Part shown: positions 9,113 through 17,690 of the stretch, piece by piece
How positions within the stretch are numbered: position 1 is the stretch's first letter
How the letters are laid out: the number at the start of each line of letters is the position of its first letter
DNA from: Candidatus Nitrosotalea okcheonensis
GTDB lineage: Archaea; Thermoproteota; Nitrososphaeria; Nitrososphaerales; Nitrosopumilaceae
Reading direction: 5' to 3'
Length of the DNA stretch: 64,000 bases
Assembly (NCBI RefSeq): GCF_900177045.1
Contig: NZ_LT841358.1
Coordinates: forward strand, 1,327,396-1,391,395
The notes under the pieces: model-generated
Databases searched by the model: none
Told to the model about the DNA's origin: nothing
The model's input: only the letters and a program-made list of their open reading frames with translations
Position numbers and translations under genes: made by a program

Positions 9113-10098
9113 TAAATCATCAACCCAAGATATGACAAAAGCAAAATCACAGGAACTGTAAAAAATAAAACGAACAATATTGTAGTTACCTTCATTATAG
9201 AAATCGTAGCTCTAAAATGTCTTTCAGTTATCTCAGAATTACCATCACCTAGTACATAATGTTCCATCTTTTCAAATTTTATTCCAAGTGCACCAGCCAG
9301 AGTAGCCATTGGATAACCAGCGTTTGGACTTTCAGTCTTTGGACCATCTCTTTTCATAATATGAATAGAGTGTTTCCAATCTTCCTTTAGTACAATACAG
9401 GAAAATACCATTACAAGACTTGTGAGTCTCGAGGGAAGAAAATTAAGTATTTTATCACAGTTCGCAGTAAACCAACCTATGTTTCTAAATATTTCCGTTT
9501 TGTATCCTATCATAGAGTCTGCAGTGTTTACAGTTCTATAGACAAACGCACCAATCAAACCAAAAATTGAAAAATAGAAGAGCGGACCAGTTATTCCGTC
9601 AACGATGTTTTCGCTAATGCTTTCTAGTGTTGCAGAAATTACATGCTGTTTATCCAAATTCTTGGTATCACGCTTTACTATCATCGAAAGTTGTACTCTA
9701 GCACCATCTAGGTCATTTTTCGATATAGAATTCATAATTTTTGAGGCATGTTCTTCCATTCCCTTTATTGCGATAGTAGTCTTTAGAAGAATTCCTACTA
9801 GGACAATGCTTGCACCCATGAATAAAATTTTATAAAGTATACTCAAATCGAGATTTTCTATATACTTTAACGAATATGATAATGAAGCAATTAAAATGGA
9901 TACCATTGTTATCAACAAAACAAGAAGAAGAATTCCATTAATTTTGTCAGTTATTGGATTTTGTGATTTTATGTACGGTATAGACTTGCCAATCAATTTG
10001 CCCATCCAAACAGTTGGATGATATCGATTTGTTGGATCTCCAAAAATAAGATCAAGTGCAAGTGCAAACATAACTGCAATTATTGGTATTAGAATCAA
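9112..10098 (-). CDS. cbiB: Adenosylcobinamide-phosphate synthase CbiB
   Basis: A membrane protein that attaches aminopropanol (phosphate) to adenosylcobyric acid. The 328 residues include the family's N-terminal DLIFGDPTNRYHPTVWMGK motif, several transmembrane segments, the KRDTKNLD and SENIVDG motifs, and SPNAGYPMATLAGALG in the C-terminal third. It lies between cbiP (4-bp overlap) and cobS. The threonine-phosphate decarboxylase that would make its co-substrate is two genes upstream. Confidence 0.95.
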   Translation of the reverse strand: MILIPIIAVMFALALDLIFGDPTNRYHPTVWMGKLIGKSIPYIKSQNPITDKINGILLLVLLITMVSILIASLSYSLKYIENLDLSILYKILFMGASIVLVGILLKTTIAIKGMEEHASKIMNSISKNDLDGARVQLSMIVKRDTKNLDKQHVISATLESISENIVDGITGPLFYFSIFGLIGAFVYRTVNTADSMIGYKTEIFRNIGWFTANCDKILNFLPSRLTSLVMVFSCIVLKEDWKHSIHIMKRDGPKTESPNAGYPMATLAGALGIKFEKMEHYVLGDGNSEITERHFRATISIMKVTTILFVLFFTVPVILLLSYLGLMI

Positions 10099-10940
10099 TT
10101 TAACATGCCTCGTATTTTTTTCATATCCAGATTTTTTTTCACAGTTAAAGCCAAATGATTAATTTCTTTGTCAAGTGTTTTTAGATATCTTTTTGTCCAT
10201 GAGACTTGTTTCGGATTTGCGTACAAAGAATCCTCTTCTGGAATATCAAATTCAATTAGTGGAATTGTACCAATTACCGGTTTCATGGTTTTCTTTTTCA
10301 ATATAGAATAACTTGGATACAGTATAGCAATATCTCCTCTAAACTTGTTTATGACAAACCCTTTGACAAGTTTTTGATGCTGTTTATCAAGAAGTGATAA
10401 GGTTCCTATAAGACTAGCAAAACTTCCACCCTTATCTATGTCAGTTACCAAAATTACTGGTGATTTACAATACTCTGCCATTCTCATATTAGCAATGTCA
10501 TATCTCTGTAAGTTTATTTCTGATGGGGATCCTGCTCCTTCCAGTATTACAATATCATTTGTTTTTATCAATTGGTCAAGTGCATTCTTTGATTCGACAA
10601 GTCCTGTTGAGAGTACAAATTTTTTGTAATAATCTCTAGCATACATTTTACCATGTGATATACCATTTACAAAAATTTCACTTTTATAATTTCCAAGAGG
10701 TTTTAATAGAATGGGATTCATTATTGGCATTACTTCTGTTCTTGCAGCCATTGCCTGAATGGCTTGTGCTCTTGAGATCTCAAATCCATTACCAACATAA
10801 GAATAGGCAGACATGTTTTGAGACTTGAACGGAGCCACTTTATATCCTTCATCAGAGAAAATTCTACAAAGTGCGGTCACTAGAGTTGTTTTTCCAGCCC
10901 CTGAAGCAGTACCCTGTATCATTAAAGTTTTTGCGGTCAT
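10095..10940 (-). CDS. cbiP: Cobyric acid synthase, synthetase domain only (no glutaminase domain)
   Basis: Amidates adenosylcobyrinic a,c-diamide at positions b, d, e and g. The 281 residues match the N-terminal ATPase half of CbiP/CobQ closely: P-loop GTASGAGKTT (10-19), FKSQNMSAYS, MNPILLKPLG, LEGAGSP, TDIDKGGSFASL, NKFRGD and the PEEDS segment. Normal CbiP is nearly 500 residues, with a C-terminal glutaminase domain carrying a catalytic Cys and His-x-Glu. Here that domain is absent: about 45 residues after PEEDS the protein stops, and the final segment (HLALTVKKNLDMKK) resembles the usual tail that follows the glutaminase. No frameshift or leftover glutaminase code is seen, and the stop overlaps cbiB cleanly. 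It may use free ammonia or a separate glutaminase. Confidence 0.88.
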   Translation of the reverse strand: MTAKTLMIQGTASGAGKTTLVTALCRIFSDEGYKVAPFKSQNMSAYSYVGNGFEISRAQAIQAMAARTEVMPIMNPILLKPLGNYKSEIFVNGISHGKMYARDYYKKFVLSTGLVESKNALDQLIKTNDIVILEGAGSPSEINLQRYDIANMRMAEYCKSPVILVTDIDKGGSFASLIGTLSLLDKQHQKLVKGFVINKFRGDIAILYPSYSILKKKTMKPVIGTIPLIEFDIPEEDSLYANPKQVSWTKRYLKTLDKEINHLALTVKKNLDMKKIRGMLN

Positions 10941-12022
10941 GATTCTCGTAATGCCTCAATTAGGTGAAGATTTTCTTTGTGAGTTCGAACTGCAATTCTT
11001 ATGAAGTCATCATTCAATCCTCGAAATGTACTACAATCTCTTATGAGAATATTCTTTTTTAGTAATCTATTTTGAATTTGTTTTGATTTTGTTTTCGATT
11101 TTATCAGGATAAAGTTTGTATCAGAATTGTAACAAGTAAAACCCCGGATCTTCGATATAGAGTCTATAAGAAATTTTGATTCTTTTCGAATGATATTCAG
11201 AGTCTTTGGCAAATGTGACCTGTCAGATAATGCGTTGATGGATGATTGTTGTGCAATCCCACTAATATTCCATGGAATTTTTATTTTTTGTAGGATTTCA
11301 ATTATTTTTTTATTGCCAAGTCCATATCCAATTCTTAATCCTGCCAATCCAAACGACTTTGTCAAAGATCTGAGAATGAAGAGATTATCAAATTCTTTCA
11401 TATGAGAAATAACACTCTCATTACCATCAGGTACCAATTCAATAAAGCATTCGTCAAGAAAAACCATTGCAGATTTGTCATATGCTGATTCTACAATCTT
11501 TAGCATGTTTTTTTTCTTCATTAGTACACCTGTAGGATTATTTGGGTTGCATATGAAAACACAATTTTTCTTTGAAATGGCATCTTGAAATTTTGATAAG
11601 TTTTTGTTTAGATTCATTGTTTTAAAAAAATAGAGTATAGCTCCATTTAATTTTGCAGCGGATTCATATTCACTAAATGTAGGAATTGGAATCAGCACTT
11701 TTTGATTTCGTAAAAATGTAGCACAAAAATTATAGATTATTTCTGTAGCCCCATTTCCTACTATAATCTGATTTGTTGGGACTCCAGTATATTTTTGAAG
11801 GTGAATTCTTAGGTTGTTAGAATTAGGATCTGGATAGATAGAAACATGAGAAGTATTTTTGAAAACATTTTTGACTTTTGGTGGAAATCCGAGAGGATTA
11901 ACATTTGAACTAAAATCTAATAGTCTCAAGCTATGTTTTAGGCCATTTGAAAACATACCTCCATGAGCAGCTACTTTATGATTTGCTATGGCCTTTTCTA
12001 CTCTAATCCGCATATTTTTCAA
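10937..12022 (-). CDS. cobD: PLP-dependent threonine-phosphate decarboxylase/aminotransferase (CobD-like)
   Basis: A fold-type I PLP enzyme of 361 residues, first gene of the cobalamin operon. Visible are DFSSNVNPLG at the N-terminus, VGNGATEIIY, NPNNPTG, LDECFIEL and the PLP lysine in LTKSFGLAGLRIGYG. These are shared by L-threonine-O-3-phosphate decarboxylase (CobD) and histidinol-phosphate aminotransferase (HisC). FSSNVNPLG and the position upstream of cbiP with a 4-bp overlap favour CobD, which supplies aminopropanol phosphate to CbiB. The HisC alternative cannot be ruled out from sequence. Confidence 0.8.
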   Translation of the reverse strand: MKNMRIRVEKAIANHKVAAHGGMFSNGLKHSLRLLDFSSNVNPLGFPPKVKNVFKNTSHVSIYPDPNSNNLRIHLQKYTGVPTNQIIVGNGATEIIYNFCATFLRNQKVLIPIPTFSEYESAAKLNGAILYFFKTMNLNKNLSKFQDAISKKNCVFICNPNNPTGVLMKKKNMLKIVESAYDKSAMVFLDECFIELVPDGNESVISHMKEFDNLFILRSLTKSFGLAGLRIGYGLGNKKIIEILQKIKIPWNISGIAQQSSINALSDRSHLPKTLNIIRKESKFLIDSISKIRGFTCYNSDTNFILIKSKTKSKQIQNRLLKKNILIRDCSTFRGLNDDFIRIAVRTHKENLHLIEALRES

Positions 12023-12098
12023 ATACTAATAACAGTATTTAGTTGTGTTTTGCTTGCGCTTCTAAAAGAATATTAATTGTATAGGAACTAATTTGTTT

Positions 12099-13175
12099 AT
12101 GAAACGTGTAGCCATTATTGGAGTTACTGGTGCAGTAGGACAAGAATTTGTCCTATCTTTGAACAAACATCCATGGTTTGAGGTAAAACAAATAGCTGCA
12201 TCTGAGCGATCAGCAAAGAAAAAATTTGTAGATGCAATCAGAGATCCAAACAGTGGCATTTTGAAATGGCATTTACGAGAACCCATACCAGAATATGTGA
12301 AAAATATGACAGTGGATGCTGTAGATGATATCAACCCAGAAAATTTTGATTTGATTTTTAGTTCAGTAGAAAGTGAAGCAGCAAGAGACATAGAAACAAA
12401 ATTTGCAAAGTATGTTCCAGTCATAAGCACTTCTGCAGCATACAGATATGAAGCAGATGTTCCCATTTTGATTCCCGGAATAAATGACGATCACATAGGA
12501 TTATTAGATATCCAAAGGAAAAATCGAGGTTGGAAAGGATTTGTAGCGCCATTACCAAATTGTACAACAACAGGACTAGCAATAACAATGAGACCGCTTT
12601 TAGACCAGTTTGGTGCTCAAAAAATAATCATGACATCCATGCAAGCAATGTCAGGTGCAGGTAGATCACCTGGTGTTTCTGCACTGGATATTACAGATAA
12701 CATAATTCCATTCATACCAAAAGAAGAAGATAAAGTGAGATTAGAGACAGGTAAAATACTTGGAAAATTCATAGATGGAAAAATTGACCCAGCAAAGATG
12801 AAAGTTAGTTGTACATGTACAAGAGTTCCAGTATTAGATGGCCATACCGAAACTGTCTTTGTTGAGACTGCTACTCATGTAGATCCAGAAACAGTAAAGA
12901 AAGCCATGCAAGACTTCTCAAACAATGTAAGCACTATGGGATTGCCTTCTGCTCCAAAAGAATACTTGATGGTTAATGATGATCCCACAAGACCACAACC
13001 AAGACTAGACAGAGAGATTAATGAAGGAATGACTACAGTAGTAGGAAGATTAAGAGAGGACACAGTATTTGATAATGGCATAAAGTATGTGTTGTTCTCA
13101 CATAATGAAAAAATGGGTTCCGCAAAAGGCGCAGTCTTATTAGCAGAAATGCTATACAAGAAAGGTTACATTTAA
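12099..13175 (+). CDS. asd: Aspartate-semialdehyde dehydrogenase
   Basis: Reduces aspartyl phosphate to aspartate semialdehyde with NADPH, the branch point to threonine, methionine and lysine. The 358-residue protein, of the archaeal/fungal type, has the Rossmann motif GVTGAVG (8-14), the active-site cysteine in PLPNCTTTGL (Cys155) and the substrate-binding segment RVPVLDGHTE. ATG at 12099 is chosen over a TTG six bases earlier because MKRVAIIG is the usual start. It is divergent from the cobalamin operon. Confidence 0.96.
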   Translation: MKRVAIIGVTGAVGQEFVLSLNKHPWFEVKQIAASERSAKKKFVDAIRDPNSGILKWHLREPIPEYVKNMTVDAVDDINPENFDLIFSSVESEAARDIETKFAKYVPVISTSAAYRYEADVPILIPGINDDHIGLLDIQRKNRGWKGFVAPLPNCTTTGLAITMRPLLDQFGAQKIIMTSMQAMSGAGRSPGVSALDITDNIIPFIPKEEDKVRLETGKILGKFIDGKIDPAKMKVSCTCTRVPVLDGHTETVFVETATHVDPETVKKAMQDFSNNVSTMGLPSAPKEYLMVNDDPTRPQPRLDREINEGMTTVVGRLREDTVFDNGIKYVLFSHNEKMGSAKGAVLLAEMLYKKGYI

Positions 13176-13250
13176 CAAATTACTGAATTATAGAAATTTT
13201 ATACTAACAACTTTAATAAGATCCATTTATTCACAATAATCTGTATTTTG

Positions 13251-13709
13251 ATGACAAAAGTTGATGATTTAGATATGATAATTTTATCAGAATTATCACA
13301 GGATGCAAACATATCAGTTCCACGGATTTCAAAGAAGATTAATGTAAATTCATCTGTGGTATATAGCAGGATTAAGAGACTAGTCAAGAGAAAACTCATC
13401 GAACGTTTTACAATAGTGGTAAATGATAGAGAATTAGGTTACACAGTAAAAGCGCTCACTGGGATAAACATGGACTCTAAAATGAGAGATAATGTGATTG
13501 AAGAGTTAATGAAGATTCCAGAGGTAAGAGAAATTTCAGAGGTGACTGGAAGATTTGACATCATTGTAACCATGTATGCCAAAAACCTTGATGAGATGCA
13601 TCGATTAATATCTGAAAGGCTTGGAAGAATTCAAGGAGTCCAGCGTTCTGAGAGTTTCATCGAAATGAAAAGAACTACAAAGCCTATGCCTTACAAGCCA
13701 GCAAAATGA
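13251..13709 (+). CDS. Lrp/AsnC-family transcriptional regulator
   Basis: A 152-residue DNA-binding regulator. An N-terminal winged helix-turn-helix (about residues 5-60, LDMIILSELSQDANISVPRIS) is followed by a RAM/AsnC ligand-binding domain with the EISEVTGRFDIIV strand-loop-strand. It stands alone, 75 bp after asd. The neighbourhood suggests amino-acid-related control, but targets cannot be read. ATG at 13251 is preferred to the TTG just before it. Confidence 0.92.
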   Translation: MTKVDDLDMIILSELSQDANISVPRISKKINVNSSVVYSRIKRLVKRKLIERFTIVVNDRELGYTVKALTGINMDSKMRDNVIEELMKIPEVREISEVTGRFDIIVTMYAKNLDEMHRLISERLGRIQGVQRSESFIEMKRTTKPMPYKPAK

Positions 13710-13761
13710 TTGGTCTATTCAACCTATAAATAAGTAATAAGATCCAAATGGAAGTAAGAGT

Positions 13762-14667
13762 GTGCTAACAACAAAAGCCAGTTCAAGAATTAAGGTATAC
13801 TATGAGGTTACCAAGCCGAAGATATGGTATCTCCTTGTTTTTACTGCGATAGGAGCAGCCTTCACGGCATCGAATTTGTATCATATTCCAATATCTCCGT
13901 TAACATGGTGTCTTGTCATAGGAAGTGTAATAGCTGGTTCTGCCTCTGCAAATACACTGACAAACTATAATGACAGAGATATTGATGCAATAATGGAAAG
14001 AACAAAAGATAGGCCCATTCCAAGTAGGAGAATTTTTCCTGCCGAAAAGGCATTATATTTCGGATTAATTCTTGCTGCAATATCCCTAGTCAGTGCTTTT
14101 GCCATAAATATGTGGGCAGGCATTTTCATGGCATTTGGACTTGCTGACAATATTCTAGTTTATAGTAAATTACTAAAAAGAAGAAGTAGAACAAACATTG
14201 TTTTAGGGGGTTTTTCAGGAGGAGCGCCTGCAATGATCGGTTATGTTGCAGTCACAACTACAGGTTTATGGGATCTAGGATTAGTAATGGCTGGACTAGT
14301 CTTTGTTTGGATTCCAATGCACATATGGAGTCTTACACTTCATGTCAAGGACGATTATAACAAAGTTAATGTCCCAATGCTGACTGCCGTAGAGTCTGAA
14401 AAGACATCAGTCCGAGTAATTGCTGGGACTACTCTCATGATGGTTCTTTTTAGTGTCATTCCATTTTTCATGACAGGTATATCTGGAAAACACCTATTTC
14501 ATGAAGTGTATCTATATACAGCGATTGTTTCAGGTGCAATAATGATTGCATTAAGCGTGTGGCTACTTGTAAAACCATCCGAGAAGGCATCATGGACACT
14601 ATTCAAGTTTTCAAGTCCATACCTTGCAATATTATTTATTGCACTAATGATCGATTCTACACTTTAA
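13762..14667 (+). CDS. ctaB: Protoheme IX farnesyltransferase (heme O synthase)
   Basis: A membrane prenyltransferase that adds a farnesyl (or longer) chain to heme b, giving heme o for heme-copper oxidases. The 301-residue UbiA-family protein has the double Asp motif (NYNDRDIDAIMERTKDRPIP), the second motif YSKLLKRRSRTNIVLGG, and about eight transmembrane helices. Start is GTG at 13762; no ATG gives the family's N-terminus. It indicates a terminal oxidase using heme o or a elsewhere in the genome. Confidence 0.95.
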   Translation: MLTTKASSRIKVYYEVTKPKIWYLLVFTAIGAAFTASNLYHIPISPLTWCLVIGSVIAGSASANTLTNYNDRDIDAIMERTKDRPIPSRRIFPAEKALYFGLILAAISLVSAFAINMWAGIFMAFGLADNILVYSKLLKRRSRTNIVLGGFSGGAPAMIGYVAVTTTGLWDLGLVMAGLVFVWIPMHIWSLTLHVKDDYNKVNVPMLTAVESEKTSVRVIAGTTLMMVLFSVIPFFMTGISGKHLFHEVYLYTAIVSGAIMIALSVWLLVKPSEKASWTLFKFSSPYLAILFIALMIDSTL

Positions 14668-14670
14668 AAT

Positions 14671-16005
14671 TTATTTAAAGTATTTTTTTAGCGATATATT
14701 TTCTTCGCCTAGAATTTTAGCAATCTCAAATCCTTCAGCCCTTTTTGAAAATGGCTTGGTCGCATCTACTCCCATCTTGGTAGTACGAAGATTCTTTTGA
14801 TCACTCGAAGGATCTAGACTAGAACCTCGTACATTTGGTACTATCACTAGATCTTTATCTGCTTGAAATCTGGTAGCCATTGCATATTCTACTGCAACAG
14901 GATCTGATGGATCAATATCATCATCAACTATTACTACGTTTTTAAGAGAACGATGAGCAGAAAAGGCAGCGTCAATTGCTTTTTTGGGATCTGAATCTCG
15001 TTTTTTAGAAATCTGAACTACGGCGTGCAACCATTTACAGCCACCCTCAGTTAGTACTACATTTCTGGTTTGTGGTAGGGCTTGTTTTAGTTCCTTGTTC
15101 ATCTTAGCTTCAATAGGCATGCCCATCAATAATTGATGTTCTCCAAAGCCAGCTAGTATATCATGAAAGATAGGATTATTTCTAAAGTATATTCTATCAA
15201 GCTCAAAAACAGGCTGGGCTCTTTTGAAATCATATGTTCGAAGCATTTCTACCATCCATTCTTTATGTGTCCTGTCCTTGAGAATTCTTCCTTCTATGAT
15301 TATTTCTGATTCAGATGGAACCAGCATTTGAGAATAAGGCGACTTGGAAAGAGTAAGTTTCTTTCCAAGCAGTTCATTTGCGATCTCAAGTTCATCTTTT
15401 CCCCAATCAGCTTGATATGCACCTGCAATTGAAATGGCCGGATGTACACCGATAGAGATGGCAACCTTAAGATCTTCACCGTGTTCTTTTGCATAAACAA
15501 AAGTTCTATGAAGATGTCTTCCCTCCACCATTCTAATTGAGAAATGTTTTTCATCTATTCTCAATAATCTATTAAATGATGAATTTTGTGTACCCATTTC
15601 CTGATTTTTAGTATATATGATTGATGATGTAATGAAAGGCCCTGGCTCTTTATCAAAATGAGTAACTATAGGTAGAGTAAAAAGATCTCTTGATTGATTT
15701 TCCATGAATTTTGCTTTCGTGGTTATTTTTGGTTTTGACGCATGTTTTATAGCAGAAATTACTTTTTCATGTATCTTGGTATCAACTGTACCAACTGCAT
15801 GAGCAAATCTTTTTCGTGTTCCAACCAAATTTGAAACCACGCGAAATTTGCTATCTTTAACATTTTCAAATAACAGTGCTTTTGAGCCGTCCATTTTGGC
15901 AGTTACTGCCGCAATTTCAAATTTTGGAGAAACTTTCTTTTTTACTACAGCCAATTCACCATTTTTGTTGATAAGATCTAGATAGCTTCTCATATCACAA
16001 GTCAT
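14671..16005 (-). CDS. UbiD-family decarboxylase (candidate anhydromevalonate phosphate decarboxylase)
   Basis: A 444-residue prenyl-FMN-dependent decarboxylase. Conserved UbiD features include the DMRSYLDLI start, ITSSIIYTK in the centre, GEHQLLMGMPIEA, and the acidic metal/cofactor motif VDDDIDPSDPVAVEYAMATRF. In archaea this single-copy homologue commonly serves the modified mevalonate pathway, decarboxylating trans-anhydromevalonate phosphate to isopentenyl phosphate; that assignment is from knowledge of the family, not visible here. It overlaps the upstream small gene by 4 bp (ATGA). Confidence 0.85.
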   Translation of the reverse strand: MTCDMRSYLDLINKNGELAVVKKKVSPKFEIAAVTAKMDGSKALLFENVKDSKFRVVSNLVGTRKRFAHAVGTVDTKIHEKVISAIKHASKPKITTKAKFMENQSRDLFTLPIVTHFDKEPGPFITSSIIYTKNQEMGTQNSSFNRLLRIDEKHFSIRMVEGRHLHRTFVYAKEHGEDLKVAISIGVHPAISIAGAYQADWGKDELEIANELLGKKLTLSKSPYSQMLVPSESEIIIEGRILKDRTHKEWMVEMLRTYDFKRAQPVFELDRIYFRNNPIFHDILAGFGEHQLLMGMPIEAKMNKELKQALPQTRNVVLTEGGCKWLHAVVQISKKRDSDPKKAIDAAFSAHRSLKNVVIVDDDIDPSDPVAVEYAMATRFQADKDLVIVPNVRGSSLDPSSDQKNLRTTKMGVDATKPFSKRAEGFEIAKILGEENISLKKYFK

Positions 16006-16340
16006 TGTTTGATAATCTCCATTAATTCATTCATTAGAACTTTCATACTATCAAGATCTAAATCTTTCTCAATATTTAGTGAAAAAATGCAGATTCCATT
16101 TATTGTTGATGCTACACGCTCTGAAACCATCTTAAGAAAAAGCGTATCTGATTTCGATGGTATTACAGCAGCTGTACTTACACGACCACCAGAACTAATA
16201 GAAACAACGAGCGTTCCTATTCTTTCCTTTCCCTCAGAAATAGAAATAAAATTTCCATTATCGTATGGAACTATCTGTACCAAGAAATCACGATGATTCA
16301 CCGTTACGGTTTTTTTTGTATAACCGATTCGCGATATCAA
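16002..16340 (-). CDS. Small protein resembling proteasome assembly chaperone 3 (PAC3)
   Basis: A 112-residue protein without clear annotation. From memory, its layout follows eukaryotic PAC3: a beta hairpin start, a GKERIGTLVV strand equivalent to the GKMGTLV strand, a central TLFLKMVSERVAS helix, an IFSLNI strand, then a C-terminal helix after a D-L-D-S-M turn. It is all soluble, with no signal peptide or metal motif. It precedes ubiD with a 4-bp overlap, so it is co-translated; this context does not obviously support a proteasome role. The similarity is by eye and weak; call it uncharacterised with a PAC3-like pattern. Confidence 0.5.
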   Translation of the reverse strand: MISRIGYTKKTVTVNHRDFLVQIVPYDNGNFISISEGKERIGTLVVSISSGGRVSTAAVIPSKSDTLFLKMVSERVASTINGICIFSLNIEKDLDLDSMKVLMNELMEIIKQ

Positions 16341-16363
16341 CAGTCTACTTCAGCTTACTAAGC

Positions 16364-16741
16364 CTATATTGCTACCGGCGTAACAGCTACTTTTTTCATA
16401 GCCTTCACTGTCTTAACTTTTGTCGTTTTGGCTTTTGTAGTTTTAGCCTTTTTTGTAGCTTTTTTTACTGCTATTGGTTCTACCAGCTCTATTTCTTCTA
16501 CTTCTGCTGCTTTTACAGCAACAGCTTCTAGTTGATCAGCTTCGACCCTAGCTCTTAGTTTTGCTTTGTACTTGAGGTTTCGTGGTTTAGTTCTTAGTCT
16601 ATATCCACAACAAGGACACCAAAGACCTTCCCATTTTATGAAAATTTCACAAATTTGGCATCTTTTTTGTCCTGATGCATACCGACCAGTTCCTACCGGC
16701 TTCTGTGCTTTGTATCTTGTGCATATTCCTTTACATGTCAT
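16364..16741 (-). CDS. Zinc-ribbon protein with histone H1-like lysine/alanine tail
   Basis: A 125-residue protein of a type I associate with Thaumarchaeota. Residues 1-65 hold a Cys-rich module (MTCKGICTRY, CQIC, CPCCGYRL) able to bind zinc. Residues about 65-90 are acidic, and about 92-118 are a repetitive Lys/Ala/Thr tail (ATKKAKTTKAKTTKVKTVKA) like histone H1 or bacterial HU/HC1 tails. This suggests a nucleic-acid-binding role. A TATA-like stretch (TTAAATATTTACT, 16771-16783, minus strand) lies about 35 bp upstream. Function unknown. Confidence 0.75.
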   Translation of the reverse strand: MTCKGICTRYKAQKPVGTGRYASGQKRCQICEIFIKWEGLWCPCCGYRLRTKPRNLKYKAKLRARVEADQLEAVAVKAAEVEEIELVEPIAVKKATKKAKTTKAKTTKVKTVKAMKKVAVTPVAI

Positions 16742-16974
16742 ATGTAGTTACCTGTTTATCATATAGTAATAGTAAATATTTAAGCATGGATCAAGAAATT
16801 CTATAATTTTAAAGCATTTTTTGTGAAATTATTACTTTAGATCTGTATTACCAACTAAACAGTTTTCAAGAAAAAAATGAAAAACACTATAAATATCTAT
16901 CGTCCTTTCACATCTAGCATAAAAGATCAACTTTAAATAAAACTTCTAAAGGTTTTTGATCGATTTTGAACTTT

Positions 16975-17598
16975 TTACCCAATTCTTGAAAGAGGTAAAA
17001 CAAGGTGCCTGTAACCTTCCCTTTGTGTGATGTATCTGGCAGATATCTTATCACGCTCACCTCTTTTGTTAAAATTTTTTATTTTCAGTGATGTTTTGCG
17101 TTCATCTACAAATTCTAGTTCAAAATGGGAACAAAATCTTAGATTTAGAGAGTTTACAATATGTAAAGCAATTTTCATGTTACCATTGCCTATTTTGACA
17201 ATTTTTCTTTGAGCATTTATCCCTACTAAAATTTTGACAATGTGTAATACCAGATCGTCAGTTGATGTGTAAATTGAACTCTCAATTTCTTTTTCATAAT
17301 AAAAAATTGACAATCCTATTCTATTACCAGGATCAATTCCTATCACCAATGAGTTATTGTTAATTCCAGATTGTAATTTTTCAACTATTTTTGCTCGTAT
17401 AATAGTAGGATGATAATTAAATTCATAATCTAAAAGAACCAGATTAGATGGTATCTTAGAAGATTCATTCATAGTGGTAAGAATCAATCTCCTGTCAGAA
17501 CTTGTTATTTCTTCTGGTAATATGGAATCATAATTTATCTGGAGTCTCCTTAAAATATTGCTGAATTTAAAATATGATCTACCTGACACCGTTGCCAC
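16975..17598 (-). CDS. RNase H-fold protein with RuvC/YqgF-like active-site motifs
   Basis: A 207-residue protein I cannot name. The segment VIGIDPGNRIGLSIFY (about 85-100) is the classic first strand of RuvC-like resolvases, with Asp89 as catalytic candidate. FVDERK (Glu166) and RGERDKISARY (Asp183) match the positions of the second and third acidic residues. The first 80 residues form a separate basic N-terminal part with no recognised domain. Start is GTG. It stands alone between a 233-bp gap and NAC. It could be a Holliday-junction or RNA-processing nuclease; the fold call is moderate, activity is inferred. Confidence 0.6.
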   Translation of the reverse strand: MATVSGRSYFKFSNILRRLQINYDSILPEEITSSDRRLILTTMNESSKIPSNLVLLDYEFNYHPTIIRAKIVEKLQSGINNNSLVIGIDPGNRIGLSIFYYEKEIESSIYTSTDDLVLHIVKILVGINAQRKIVKIGNGNMKIALHIVNSLNLRFCSHFELEFVDERKTSLKIKNFNKRGERDKISARYITQREGYRHLVLPLSRIG

Positions 17599-17690
17599 TG
17601 CAATGTTGTTTTGTGGTGGATATAATATGACTAGTAATACTTTCTGGAAAATTTAAAGATTGTTTGTGTGTTGTTTTTGATCAACAAATT

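Noticed and set aside
16742..16974. Possible small RNA or gene in the 233-bp gap
   Set aside because: Only A/T-rich sequence with a TATA-like element for the zinc-ribbon gene; no open frame with motif and no stable fold noticed.
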